Source of the DNA: Anaeramoeba ignava
Lineage: Eukaryota; Metamonada; Anaeramoebidae
Reading direction: 5' to 3'
Assembly (NCBI GenBank): GCA_028826165.1
Contig: JAPDFW010000136.1
Coordinates: 259,501 to 323,500, forward strand
Length of the DNA: 64,000 bases
The translations under genes and the position numbers were made by a program. Positions 1 to 11,363 of the stretch are shown one piece after another (within the stretch, counting starts at the first letter, position 1; each line of letters opens with the position of its first letter). Below the pieces are notes generated by a model. The model had not been told where the DNA came from. It made no database searches and saw only the letters and a list, made by a program, of their open reading frames with translations.

Positions 1-540
1 ATTTTGATTTTTATTGATTTTTATTTTGATTTTGATTTTGATTTTGATTTTGATTTTTAAATTGATTTTGATTTTGATTTTGATTTTGATTTTGATTTTG
101 ATTTTGATTTTTAAATTGATTTTTATTTTGATTTTGATTTTGATTTTGATTTTGATTTTTAAATTGATTTTGATTTTGAATTTGATTTAGATTTTTAAAT
201 TGATTTTGATTTTGATTTTGATTTTGATTTTGATTTTGATTTTGATTTTGATTTTGATTTTGATTTTGATTTTGATTTTGATTTTGATTTTGATTTTGAT
301 TTTGATTTTGATTTTGATTTTGATTTTGATTTTGATTTTGATTTTGATTTTGATTTTGATTTTGATTTTGATTTTGATTTTGATTTTTATTTTGATTTTG
401 ATTTTGATTTTGATTTTGATTTTGAATTTGATTTTGATTTTGATTTTGATTTGATTTTGATTTTGATTTTGATTTTGATTTTCTAAATTTTGATTTTGAT
501 TTTGATTTTGATTTTGATTTTGATTTTGATTTTGATTTTG
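1..540. repeat. (ATTTTG)n hexanucleotide tract, partly coding
   Basis: Nearly pure hexanucleotide array read on the minus strand as AATCAA (Asn-Gln). It forms the C-terminal tail of the DZIP1-like gene. A 5-base unit near position 450 throws the Asn-Gln frame into an Ile-Lys frame, which then meets a stop at 187. The Asn-Gln frame appears to run on toward the left window edge, so the true end of the gene may lie outside the window. Confidence 0.9.
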
Positions 541-1608
541 ATTTTTAAATTCCAAATCTTTCTTTTTTTTCTGGTTTTCCAATTCCAAATCTTTCTTTTT
601 TTGATTTTCTTTTTTTCTTTTTAAATTTTCATTCTCCTTTTCAAGATTAATTTGATATTTTTCTAAAATCGTTTTTGAATTTATTAATTCTGATTCAATT
701 TCTTTTTTTTTCTTTTGTTGTTCTTCCAAATTTTTCTCAATTTGAAATGAAAAATCTCTGAAAGAATTTTGTATTTTCTCACTTAAATTGATAATTTTTT
801 CTTTTTCTTTTTGATCTTCTTCTTCTTCTTCTTCTTTAATAATTAAATCTGAATGTCTTCTCAAAATATGAGAATTAAGATATTCCTTTGAAAAAAATAA
901 TTTTGGACAAAAAGAACATTTCTAATAAAATAATTTTGAATTTGTATTTTTTGGTTCTTTAAATGAAAACTTACATAAATAGATTTATTTTTGTTTTCTA
1001 AAAGATATTCATAAGTTAAAATAGTTCTTTTTGATCTATAAACAGAACTTTTCAGAATTTCGTTTTGGGATTTTAAATTTTTACTTGATTCTTTTAAATT
1101 TTTCATCTTTTGTTTCATTTCTTGCAAAATTTCTTGATTATTCATTAATTCTGAATAAATACATTCTTGAACAAATAAAAGATATTCAATATTAAATTGA
1201 AATAAATGGAATAATTTGGAATAATTTTGATCAAATAAAAAATATTCTTGATCCAATTCCGAAAAAGTAATATTTTCCATCATCATTTGAATAAAACTAA
1301 TATCATTCTTTTATAAAAAATTGATTTTTTTAATGTTGTTTTTTTTTTTGATTATTTTTTTGTTTTTGATTAAAATTACTTCTTCTTTTATTTTATTTAA
1401 ATCAATTAATGAAATCAAAATCCAATTTATTTTCCCTTTTCTTTTTTGAAATTTAAATGATTTCAATTTGCTTTTTAGATCAATTTCGTTCCAAATTTCT
1501 ATTTATTTTGTTTAATTAATTTTTTTTTTTTAAATAAGAAAAAGAAAAATTGTTTTTGTTTTTTATATTTGAAAAACCTTTTAATCTTTTTTGATAATTT
1601 TGATTCAT
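187..1608 (-). CDS. DZIP1: DZIP1/Iguana-like C2H2 zinc-finger protein
   Basis: DZIP1/Iguana proteins act at the ciliary basal body and in ciliogenesis (known for the family). Reconstructed exons: 1608-1578, 1498-1380, 1307-975, 921-187. Introns are 79, 72 and 53 bp, GT-AG, and exon phases sum to 406 codons. The protein shows the Dzip-like N-terminal block ([12 protein letters not shown], then [12 protein letters not shown] and [10 protein letters not shown]) followed by coiled coil. Exon 4 opens with a C2H2 finger starting CSFCPKLFF (C-x2-C-x12-H-x4-H, ending LRRH). Next come a K/E-rich coiled coil and an Asn-Gln tract. The tiny first exon with its GTTTTT donor is inferred; a RasGAP first exon nearby has the same form. 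The Ile-Lys tail is probably an out-of-frame reading of the hexamer array, so the C terminus is unreliable and may extend past the left edge. Confidence 0.75.
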
Positions 1609-1715
1609 TTTTAAAAAAAAAATGATCAAAAAAAAAAGTGAAAAATTCTCTTTTAAATATTAATTATTTGATCTTTATGTTTTCTGGCAAAAAAAAAAAA
1701 ATATTAATTCAAATT

Positions 1716-4700
1716 TTAAATATCATTAAGTTGAAGAGCAGAAAGTTTTGTTGGTTTTGTTGGTAAATTAAAGGGATTAAGATTCTCAATAAAAAAAGTA
1801 GGATCTTTGAGAGAACTTGATCTTCTTCTATGAAGTTTATGAACTTTTTGAAAAATTTGATCATCTTCATTTATTTCTTCATTTATATTTTCACTTGTTT
1901 CTTTATTTATTTCTTCATTTATATTTTCATTTGTTTCTTGTTTTGTTTCTTCTATTGATTCATGTGATTGTGTCTTTCGAATTAATCTTAATTTGGGTTT
2001 TCTTGTTTTTGTTGGAGTTAAAAGTTTATTTGGAGTATTTTCATCAAACTTGCTTAAAATTTCTGTGAATTGAGTTGGTATTTGATCGAAAATCTTTTGG
2101 GATTTTTCATTAAACAATGTTCTTTTTGAAGGGATCATAATGTAATCTTTATAATTAACTGTGTAATCAAGAACAGTTAAATTTCTAAGTTGAATAAAAT
2201 AGTCACTTTGAGTGAACTTAAGAATATTAAGTATAAATTCAATGACGTCATCTTCAGATTTGCCAATATCTGAGCGATAATATTTGAAGAATTTGGGGAA
2301 ATAAATAATAGGATAAGCGGTTGAGTCGATGATATCAATATATTTCTCAATAAAGAACTGAGCTGCGCGGATGAGTTGCTTTTCTATATTTGAAGAAGTA
2401 AAAACATTCAAATCAGGACTTGCAATTTGAAGACTAACAATCCCAAAAAGAACCAAAGGTGAGAATTTTGCAAGAACAACCAAGTTTCTTGGATCGGATT
2501 TTTTGTTGAAATAACGCATTCCAAGAAAATTTTTAGGGTTTCCATGAAGAACTCCGTGGAAAATATCATCCAATGAATAAATCAGATTGCCAATTCGATA
2601 TTTGTTATAAGAGAGGAATTTTTTGTATTGATAAACACAAGAAGGCGGTCCTCCGTTTTCAATGCAAGCATGCAAAAAAAGAAGGTTATACATGTTAATC
2701 CAGAAACACAAACGCTCAGTTTGAGTCAAGTGTGTTGCTTCAATATCTGTGAGTTCTCCAACCCTTTCCGATTTGAGATAAAGATATCTTGGATCTTTTT
2801 GAATGTTCTTCCAGTCCACTTGGGGATAAATCAAAGTTCCCTTTTTGCTGATTGTATCTGAGTTTTTTATAACAGAGAAATCTTGGTTAATTGTGTTTCC
2901 GAGATTGTCGTAATAAAGTTCAAAAACAATTTGGCATAGCTCTTCTATGATTACACATGGATGTCTTGATTCTGTGACTCTTTTCACGTTATAATTCAAA
3001 ATATCTGGCATTTCATCTGAGTTATCTTCCAGATGTCTTTTATTTGATGATGCAATTTTCAATCCTTTTGATTTTTTAATTATACTACTTTTGATCGTGT
3101 GAAATTTCTGCAATTCTAATTTTGGAGGTGATCCAAAGTTGTTGAGTAAAATGGCTAATTTTGTTGCTTTGTCATCAAGAGATAAAAAGGATCTTATCGA
3201 AGAACGCTAAAAATAAAAATTATCCCGAACATGACATTTTGATTTATTTTGAAAAAAAGAGATAATAATACTTGAGAAAATTTGATTGTTATTTAATTGT
3301 TTTGTTTTTTTTTTTTTTTGATTACTTTGAGTTCTTTATTTTCGTTTTCTTCTTGTGAAACCTCCATAACTGCATCAATTTTATCAAAATAAATTCTTAA
3401 ATACTTAACAAGACTAACTATGAAATTTATAGAACAAGGTTCTGCTTTTGAAGAAACCTTTTTCTTTTCATTTGGAGTAATTTCAGACACAAAAATAAGA
3501 AACTATTAAATAAATAAATAAATAAATAAATATTTAAGTAATTAATTAAATATTTTTTTTCTTTGACAAACATTATCAATTGATTCAATCTGAAGATCAT
3601 AAAAATCATCCAAAGCTAATAAATTTCGATCTTTTGCTCCAAATTTTACATGGTTCGCAAGAGATTGAATAATTCTTGCGATTAGAATTAAATTTTTTTG
3701 AGAATGAATAGTGAGAGTTTCTTGAATTATCCCATAAACTTCTGGCGAAACGATTGCAGGACAAATGAATCTTAAAAAAACAAGACCAGCAACTCCTAAT
3801 AAAGAATGATTTGGGAATTTTTTTGAAATGGAATTTTTTGAGTATTGACAAATATGCTTAATTTCACTAAATAAATAAATATCAAATAAATAAATAAGAG
3901 TCCAATTTGTGTTTAAATAGAATTCTTCAGTTTATTTTTGTTACACTGGAAAATAATTCTTTGCTAAATAGATTGATTTTAAAAATTTAGTCACGAAATC
4001 TTTTACTAAATTTAAGTTATTTTTTAAAATTTCTGGTGATTTTTCTCTCATTGAATCAATCTTAACAAAATAACAATAAAGAAATCAATTAAATTAGTTT
4101 TTTTTAAAAATATTTTTCTTTTACTTCAATCAATTTATCATATTCCAAAACTTCTTTTATTGGAGATTCAAGTGTTTTTTGAAGAAAATTTAAGCCAATA
4201 ATTGTAGAATAGCGAGATATTAATGAAACAACAAATGTATTTGTTCTAAATAATTCTTCAGCAGTTGCTAAATGATTTTACAAAAGAAAACAAAATTAAT
4301 AAAATTTTATTTTTATTCAGAAAAAAAAGACTTAATTCTATGATGATTTACATGTATTTTTGATTTCTTTATGAACACATAGTTTAATGAAATTAAGAAT
4401 TTTTTTTTCTGAATAAAAAATATTTGCGATTGCATCAGCAACTAAATTTGTATCACCTGAATGAACCAAATCAGAAAAAACACTAATAATTTCATAATCA
4501 TCAGAAATGAGCAACTATTATTTTTTTGTTTTTTTTGAATTTGTATTCAATTCATTTTGAAATTATTTTGAAATTATTATTTTGCTTATATTCTACTTGA
4601 AAAAGTTCTGAAAATATCATTTTCCATTCTTCTTCTTTTTTGATATCAAAAAGATTTTTCTATTTTCAAAAAAAAAAAGAGTATTTTTAAATTTGAATAT

Positions 4701-7346
4701 TAATCGTAATTGTTTCAAGAATAAAAACTTCTAAATTAACTTTTGAAAATGTATAATGAAGTAATAAATCAAGTTTCATAATTTTTTCATTATCTTTATT
4801 TTTTAAAATATAAGCTTTTTCTATTGGTTTTTCATTTGCTAAACTTGATAAAGGAATTTGAATTTTTCCAAATAAATTTTGTTTTTTTGAATTTTCTAAT
4901 TTTTCGTAACATTTAATATCCAATTTTTTTGCTTTTTTATCAACATAAAAAACGAATTTTTCATTCCATTGAAAATGAAGGTAATTTTTAGGTGAAGTTT
5001 TTAAAGAGAAATTTCGAAGTTGCAAATTAAAGAAAAATGTTGAGTTTTCATTTTGAGTTTTTGTAAGATTTTTTGCTTGGATAACTAGAGAATTTTAAAT
5101 AAATTTATATAAATTTATATAAATTAATTAAGATAAATAAATTTAAATAAATTTAAATAAATTTGGATAAATTTGGATAAATAAATTAAGATAAATAAAT
5201 TTAGATAAGTAAATTAAGATAAATAAATTTAAATAAATTAATTAAGATAAATAAATTAAGATAAATAAATTAAGATTTGTAAATTTAAATAAATAAATTA
5301 AGATAAATTAAGATAAATTAAGATAAATAGATTTAAATAAATAAATTAAGATAAATAAATTAAGATAAATTAATTAAGATAAATAAATTTATATAAATAA
5401 ATTAAGATAAATAAATTTAGATAAATAAATTAAGATAAATAAATTTAGATTTGTAAATTAAGATAAATAGATTTAGATAAATAAATTTAAATAAGTAAAT
5501 TAAGATTTGTTAATTAAGATAAATTAAGATTTGTAAATTTAAATAAATAAATTAAGATAAATAAATTAAGATAAATTAATTAAGATAAATTAATTAAGAT
5601 AAATTAATTAAGATAAATTAATTAAGATAAATAAATTTAGATAAATAGATTTAGATAAATAAATTTAAATAAATAAATTAAGATAGATAAATTAAGATTT
5701 GTAAATTTAGATAAATAAATTTAAATAAATAGATTTAAATAAATAGATTTAAATAAATAAATAAATTTAAATAAATAAATTTAGATAAATAAATTTAGAT
5801 AAATAGATTTAGATAAATAGATTTAGATAAATAGATTTAGATAAATAGATTTAAATAAATTAAAATAAATAAATTAAGATAAATAAATTTAGATTTGTAA
5901 ATTAAGATAAATAAATTTAGATAAATAGATTTAGATAAATAAATTTAAATAAGTAAATTAAGATTTGTAAATTAAGATAAATAAATTAAGATAAATAAAT
6001 TTAGATAAGTAAATTAAGATTTGTTAATTAAGATAAATTAAGATTTGTAAATTTAAATAAATAAATTTAGATAAATAGATTTAGATAAATAAATTTAGAT
6101 AAATAAATTTAAATAAGTAAATTAAGATAAATTTAGATAAATAAATTTAAATAAGTAAATTAAGATAAATTAAGATAAATAAATTTAAATAGATAAATTA
6201 AGATAAATAAATTTAGATAAATAAATTTAGATAAATAAATTTAAATAAGTAAATTTAAATAAATTTAAATAAATTTAAATAAGTAAATTTAAATAAATTT
6301 AAATAAATTTGGATAAATAAATTAAGATAAATAAATTAAGATAAATAAAATTAAGATAAATAAATTAAAAATAAATAAATTTAGATAAATAAATTTAGAT
6401 AAAATAAATTTAGATAAATTTAGATAAATAGATTTAGATAAATAAATTAAGATAAATAAATTAAGATAAATAAATTTAGATAAATAAATTAAGATAAATA
6501 AATTTAAATAAATAAATTTAAATAAATTTAGATAAATAAATTAAAATAAATAAATTTAGATAAATAAATTTAGATAAATAAATTTAGATAAATAAATTTA
6601 GATAAATAAATTAAGATAAATAAATTAAGATAAATAAATTAAGATAAATTAATTAAGATAAATAAATTAAGATAAATAAATTAAGATAAATAAATTAAGA
6701 TAAATAAATTAAGATAAGTAAATTAAGATAAATAAATTTGGATAGATTTAAATAAATAGATTTAAATAAATAAATTAAGATAAATAAATTTAGATAAATA
6801 AATTAAGATAAATAAATTAAGATAAATAAATTTAAATAAATAAATTAAGATAAATAAATTAAGATAAATAAATTAAGATAAATAAATTTAGATAAATAAA
6901 TTAAGATAAATAAATTTAGATAAATAAATTTAGATAAATAAATTAAGATAAATAAATTTAGATTTGTAAATTAAGATAAATAGATTTAGATTTGTAAATT
7001 AAGATAAATAAATTTAGATAAATAAATTTAAATAAATAAATTAAGATAAATAAATTTAAATAAATAAATTAAGATAAATAAATTTAAATAAATAAATTTA
7101 GATAAATAAATTAAGATAAATAAATTAAGATAAATAAATTAAGATAAATAAATTTAGATAAATAGATTTAGATAAATAAATTTAAATAAATAAATTAAGA
7201 TAGATAAATTAAGATTTGTAAATTTAGATAAATAAATTTAAATAAATAGATTTAGATAAATAGATTTAGATTTGCAAATTAAGATTTGTAAATTTGAGTT
7301 TGTTTAAATAAAAACCTTTAACAAATAATTGAGGAACTTCTTCCAT
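1716..7346 (-). CDS. C2-RasGAP-DUF547 fusion protein
   Basis: Predicted GTPase-activating protein for Ras-type GTPases. Exons: 7346-7316, 5084-4729, 4659-4597, 4514-4352, 4267-4125, 4060-3945, 3866-3572, 3502-3326, 3206-1716; they sum to 945 codons exactly. Residues ~8-125 are a C2 domain (LFVKVIQAKNL at the exon 1/2 join). Residues ~135-400 are RasGAP, with the arginine finger in EELFRTNTF (R~212) and the structural motif FLRFICPAIVSP (R~323) both intact. Residues ~590-780 match DUF547 (RLCFWINMYNLL, FNKKSDPRNLV). The tail is E/N-rich. Intron 1 is 2231 bp of satellite; the others are short. It starts 148 bp from the oppositely oriented Asn/Glu-rich gene, so they probably share a promoter. 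I do not know this exact C2-RasGAP-DUF547 order from well-studied organisms. Confidence 0.85.
5095..7300. repeat. AT-rich satellite filling RasGAP intron 1
   Basis: About 2.2 kb of degenerate tandem words such as ATAAATTAAGATAAATAAAT and AAATTTAGATAAAT, with occasional AGATTTGTAAATT variants. The plus strand has many G but I see essentially one C (near 7275), so the sense RNA of the minus-strand gene has C but almost no G. No coding potential seen. It lies wholly inside an intron bounded by GTTTTT at 7315 and TAG at 5085. Confidence 0.9.
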
Positions 7347-7494
7347 AAATTAAAATATAAAAAATTGAAATTAAAAATTTAACTAATTCTCCCTTTTTTA
7401 AAAAAATAAAAATAAAAAAGAAAAAAATGAAAAAAATAACGATTTAAATTAAAAAAAATTTTTTTCATTTTTTTTATTTATAATTTTTAATTTA
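7347..7494. promoter_or_regulatory. Divergent intergenic region between RasGAP and the Asn/Glu-rich gene
   Basis: 148 bp separate the start codons of two oppositely transcribed genes. It holds A and T runs and a single TAACGATTT element at about 7436, similar to Myb-type AACG sites. Promoter function is inferred from position only. Confidence 0.5.
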
Positions 7495-10400
7495 ATGAGT
7501 AATTTAAATTCAAATAATAATCAAATTAATACAGATTGGTTTTTTCTTCTTGCAATTAAATTAATGAATAAATCAAATTTTCAATCCCAAAATCAATTTA
7601 TAAATTCCAATACAAATTTTCAAAATCTAAGATTGAATTTAAATGAAAAATCAAAACAAAATCAAAAGAAAAAAAGTGTCGGAATTATTTCACCATTTTT
7701 TTCAAGATTTTCAAAACAAAAAAAAGCAAATTCAATCAAAAATCCAAATTCAATTATCAAACCAAATTTTTATAAACAAAATCAAATCAAAAACAAACAA
7801 AAAAGAAAAATTAAAGAAAATCATTTTCAAGATGAAAAAATAGAACAAGAATTAAAAAGAAAAAAACTAAACAAAAAAAAATTTAACCAAAAAAATATAT
7901 TTAAAGGAATCCTAACATTTAATAATGATGACCAAAAAATCAAAACAACTGACAAACAAAATGAAAGAAGAAATATAAATTTAATAAATCAAATCAATTT
8001 ATTTCAAGGTTTTGAAGATGAATTTGAAAATGATGATAAAAATACTCATTTTTTATTCAACAAAAACCATATAAATTCAAATCCTTTTGAATTCCAAAAT
8101 TTACTTTTTAAAAACCAATCACTTAACAATTTTTTTAGATCTAAAAAATATTTGAAAAATTTTAAAAATGATTTAGAAAATCATTATATTTATAATTATA
8201 ATAATGAAGAAAACAGTAAATATTTGCATTCAATTTCCAAAAAAATTCAACCGTATTATTATTTAAAAGATGAATCAATACAAAATCAAAAAAACAAAGA
8301 AAACAAGAAGAAAAATTTAGAAATTGATAAAACAATTTCTGATAATTTAATTTCTATTGATGATGAAATAAATTTTGAGAATCTTTTGGATCAGATGCGA
8401 AATGAATATCAAAATGAAAATGAAAATGAAAATGAAAATGAAAATGAAAATGAAAATGAAAATGAAAATGAAAATGAAAATGAAAATGAAAATGAAAATG
8501 AAAATGAAAATGAAAATGAAAATGAAAATGAAAATGAAAATGAAAATGAAAATGAAAATGAAAATGAAAATGAAAGTGAAAATGAAAATGAATATGAAAA
8601 TGAAAGTGAAAATGAAAGTGAAAATGAAAATAAATATCAATATCAATATGAAAATGAAAGTGAAAATGAAAATGAATATGAAAATGAAAATGAAAATGAA
8701 AATGAAAATGAAAATGAAAATGAAAATAAATATCAATATCAATATCAATATCAAAATGAAAATGAAAGTGAAAATGAAAGTGAAAATGAAAATGAAAATG
8801 AAAATGAAAATGAAAATGAAAATAAATATCAATATCAATATCAAAATGAATATGAAAATGAAAATGAAAATGAAAATGAAAATGAAAATGAAAATGAAAA
8901 TGAAAATCAATATGAAAATGAATATGAAAATGAAAGTGAAAATGAAAATGAAAATGAATATGAATATGAAAGTGAAAATGAAAATGAAAATCAAAATCAA
9001 TATGAATATGAAAATGAAAATGAAAATGAAAATGAAAATGAATATCAATATCAATATCAATATCAAAATGAAAATCAAAATGAAAATGAAAATGAAAATG
9101 AAAGTGAAAATGAAAATGAAAATGAAAATAAATATCAATATCAATATCAAAATGAAAATGAAAATAAATATCAATATCAATATGAAAATCAAAATCAATA
9201 TCAAAATCAAAATGAAAATGAAAATAAAAATCAAAATCAAAATGAATATCAATATCAAAATCAAAATCAATATCAATATCAAAATGAAAATCAATATCAA
9301 TATCAAAATGAAAATCAAAATGAAAATCAAAATCAATATCAAAATCAAAATCAATATCAATATCAATATCAAAATCAAAATCAATATCAAAATCAAAACC
9401 AAAATCAAAATCAAAATCAATATCAATATCAAAATGAAAATCAATATCAATATCAAAATCAAAATCAAAATCAAAATCAAAATGAAAATCAATATCAATA
9501 TCAAAATCAAAATGAAAATCAATATCAATATCAATATCAAAATCAAAATCAAAATCAAAATCAAAATGAAAATGAATATCAAAATCAAAATCAAAATCAA
9601 AATCAAAATGAAAATCAAAATGAATATCAAAATCAAAATCAAAATGAAATTCAATATAAAAATGAAAATCAATATCAAAATCAAAATCAAAATCAAAATC
9701 AAAATGAAAATGAAAATCAATATCAATATCAAAATCAAAATCAAAATGAAATTCAATATAAAAATCAAAATCAAAATCAAAATGAAAATGAAAATGAAAA
9801 TGAATATAAAAATGAAAATGAAAATCAATATCAAAATCAAAATGAAAATGAAAATGAAATTCAATATAAAAATGAAAATCAAAATCTAAATCAAAATCAA
9901 AATCAAAATGAAATTCAATATAAAAATGAAAATCAAAATCTAAATCAAAATCAAAATCAAAATGAAATTCAAAATGAAAATGAAAATCAAAATCTAAATC
10001 AAAATCAAAATCAAAATGAAAATGAATATAAAAATGAAAATCAAAATCAATATCAAAATCAATATCAAAATCAAAATCAAAATGAAATTCAATATAAAAA
10101 TGAAAATCAATATCAATATCAAAATCAAAATGAAAATGAAAATGAAAATCAAAATCAAAATCAAAATCAATATCAAAATCAAAATCAAAACCAAAATCAA
10201 TATCAATATCAAAATCAAAATCAAAATCAAAATCAAAATCAAAATCAAAATGAAAATCAAAATCAAAATCAAAATCAATATCAATATCAAAATGAAAATG
10301 AAAATGAAAATCAAAATCAAAATCAAAATCAATATCAAAATCAAAATCAAAATCAATATCAAAATCAATATCAAAATCAAAATCAAAATCAAAATGAAAA

Positions 10401-11298
10401 TCAAAATCAAAATGAAAATATTTTTGAATTTGAAAATGATTTTGAAAGTGAAAACGAATTTCAAAATAAAATTGAAATAGAAATTGAAAGTGAAAATGAA
10501 TTTGAAAATGAATTTAAAAATGAATTTAAAAATGAATTTGAAATAGAAAATGAATTTGAAATAGAAAATGAATTTGAATTTAAAAATGAATTTGAAATAG
10601 AAAATGAATCTGAAGATGATTTTGAAAATGATTTGAAAAATGAATTTAAATTCGAATTTGAAAATGATTTTGAAAATGATTTCGATTTTGAAAATGAATA
10701 TGAAAATGAATATGAAAATGAATATGAAAATGAAAATGAAAATGAAAATGAAAATGAAAATGAAAATGAAAATCAAAATGAAAATCAAAATGAAAATCAA
10801 AATGAAAATCAAAATCAAAATGAAAATCAAAATGAAAATCAAAATCAAAATGAAAATCAAAATCAAAATCAAAATGAATATGAAAATGATTTTGGATTGG
10901 AAAAAAATTTCCAAAAAATCATTACAAAAAAACAAAAACAACATCAATACAATAGAATTAATTCACTTAGTTCATTTTTAAAAAAAAATATAAATTTATC
11001 AACAGAAAAAAAATTAGATATAATTTATCAATTTTATCCAGATTTAATTAATGGATGGAATCAAGAAACATTTGAAAAAATTACAAAAGAAAAAAAATAT
11101 CCAAAAAAAATTCAAATTGATAATAGAATTTTTCCAATTTGGAATCAAGCTTATTATCGAACTTCAAATAGATATCGATTAAAAATTCTTTCACAAAAAA
11201 TGAGATTGGAAATCACCAATTTCTTAATTAAAAAACTTCATTTTCATTTGGATAAAAATGTATCAAAAAAAGGAAAAACAATTTTAATTAAATTATAA
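7495..11298 (+). CDS. Giant Asn/Glu/Gln low-complexity protein, unknown function
   Basis: Single 1267-codon open frame. Residues 1-300 are basic and Asn/Lys-rich ([19 protein letters not shown] start). Residues ~302-1135 are an alternating dipeptide field in which Asn (AAT) alternates with Glu (GAA), Gln (CAA), Tyr (TAT), Ser (AGT) or Lys. It is Glu-rich at first, Gln-rich in the middle, then Phe/Glu-rich, then Glu to Gln again. The last ~110 residues regain normal complexity ([40 protein letters not shown]) and may be a small folded domain. No known family recognised. The long antisense Ile-Phe frames are by-products of the same hexamers. It converges on the XMAP215 gene with a 65-bp gap. 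A prion-like or condensate-forming role is possible but unproven. Confidence 0.7.
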   Translation: MSNLNSNNNQINTDWFFLLAIKLMNKSNFQSQNQFINSNTNFQNLRLNLNEKSKQNQKKKSVGIISPFFSRFSKQKKANSIKNPNSIIKPNFYKQNQIKNKQKRKIKENHFQDEKIEQELKRKKLNKKKFNQKNIFKGILTFNNDDQKIKTTDKQNERRNINLINQINLFQGFEDEFENDDKNTHFLFNKNHINSNPFEFQNLLFKNQSLNNFFRSKKYLKNFKNDLENHYIYNYNNEENSKYLHSISKKIQPYYYLKDESIQNQKNKENKKKNLEIDKTISDNLISIDDEINFENLLDQMRNEYQNENENENENENENENENENENENENENENENENENENENENENENENENENENESENENEYENESENESENENKYQYQYENESENENEYENENENENENENENENKYQYQYQYQNENESENESENENENENENENENKYQYQYQNEYENENENENENENENENENQYENEYENESENENENEYEYESENENENQNQYEYENENENENENEYQYQYQYQNENQNENENENESENENENENKYQYQYQNENENKYQYQYENQNQYQNQNENENKNQNQNEYQYQNQNQYQYQNENQYQYQNENQNENQNQYQNQNQYQYQYQNQNQYQNQNQNQNQNQYQYQNENQYQYQNQNQNQNQNENQYQYQNQNENQYQYQYQNQNQNQNQNENEYQNQNQNQNQNENQNEYQNQNQNEIQYKNENQYQNQNQNQNQNENENQYQYQNQNQNEIQYKNQNQNQNENENENEYKNENENQYQNQNENENEIQYKNENQNLNQNQNQNEIQYKNENQNLNQNQNQNEIQNENENQNLNQNQNQNENEYKNENQNQYQNQYQNQNQNEIQYKNENQYQYQNQNENENENQNQNQNQYQNQNQNQNQYQYQNQNQNQNQNQNQNENQNQNQNQYQYQNENENENQNQNQNQYQNQNQNQYQNQYQNQNQNQNENQNQNENIFEFENDFESENEFQNKIEIEIESENEFENEFKNEFKNEFEIENEFEIENEFEFKNEFEIENESEDDFENDLKNEFKFEFENDFENDFDFENEYENEYENEYENENENENENENENENQNENQNENQNENQNQNENQNENQNQNENQNQNQNEYENDFGLEKNFQKIITKKQKQHQYNRINSLSSFLKKNINLSTEKKLDIIYQFYPDLINGWNQETFEKITKEKKYPKKIQIDNRIFPIWNQAYYRTSNRYRLKILSQKMRLEITNFLIKKLHFHLDKNVSKKGKTILIKL
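8400..10900. repeat. In-frame hexamer field (AATGAA / AATCAA)
   Basis: About 2.5 kb of AAT plus one alternating codon. The first ~170 bp are almost perfect (AATGAA)n; later parts mix GAA, CAA, TAT and AGT codons. The reading frame stays open throughout, unlike several shorter tracts in this window that have slipped frame. Confidence 0.9.
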
Positions 11299-11363
11299 AT
11301 TAATTGAATTGAATTTTGTTTTAATTAATTTATTTATTATTTTTTAATTAAAATAAAAAGAAA

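Noticed and set aside
8347-9882. Long antisense Ile/Phe-rich open frames opposite the Asn/Glu gene, and Lys/Met frames on the same strand
   Set aside because: All frames of an AATGAA/AATCAA array are open; these lack normal composition and any domain, and are by-products of the hexamers.
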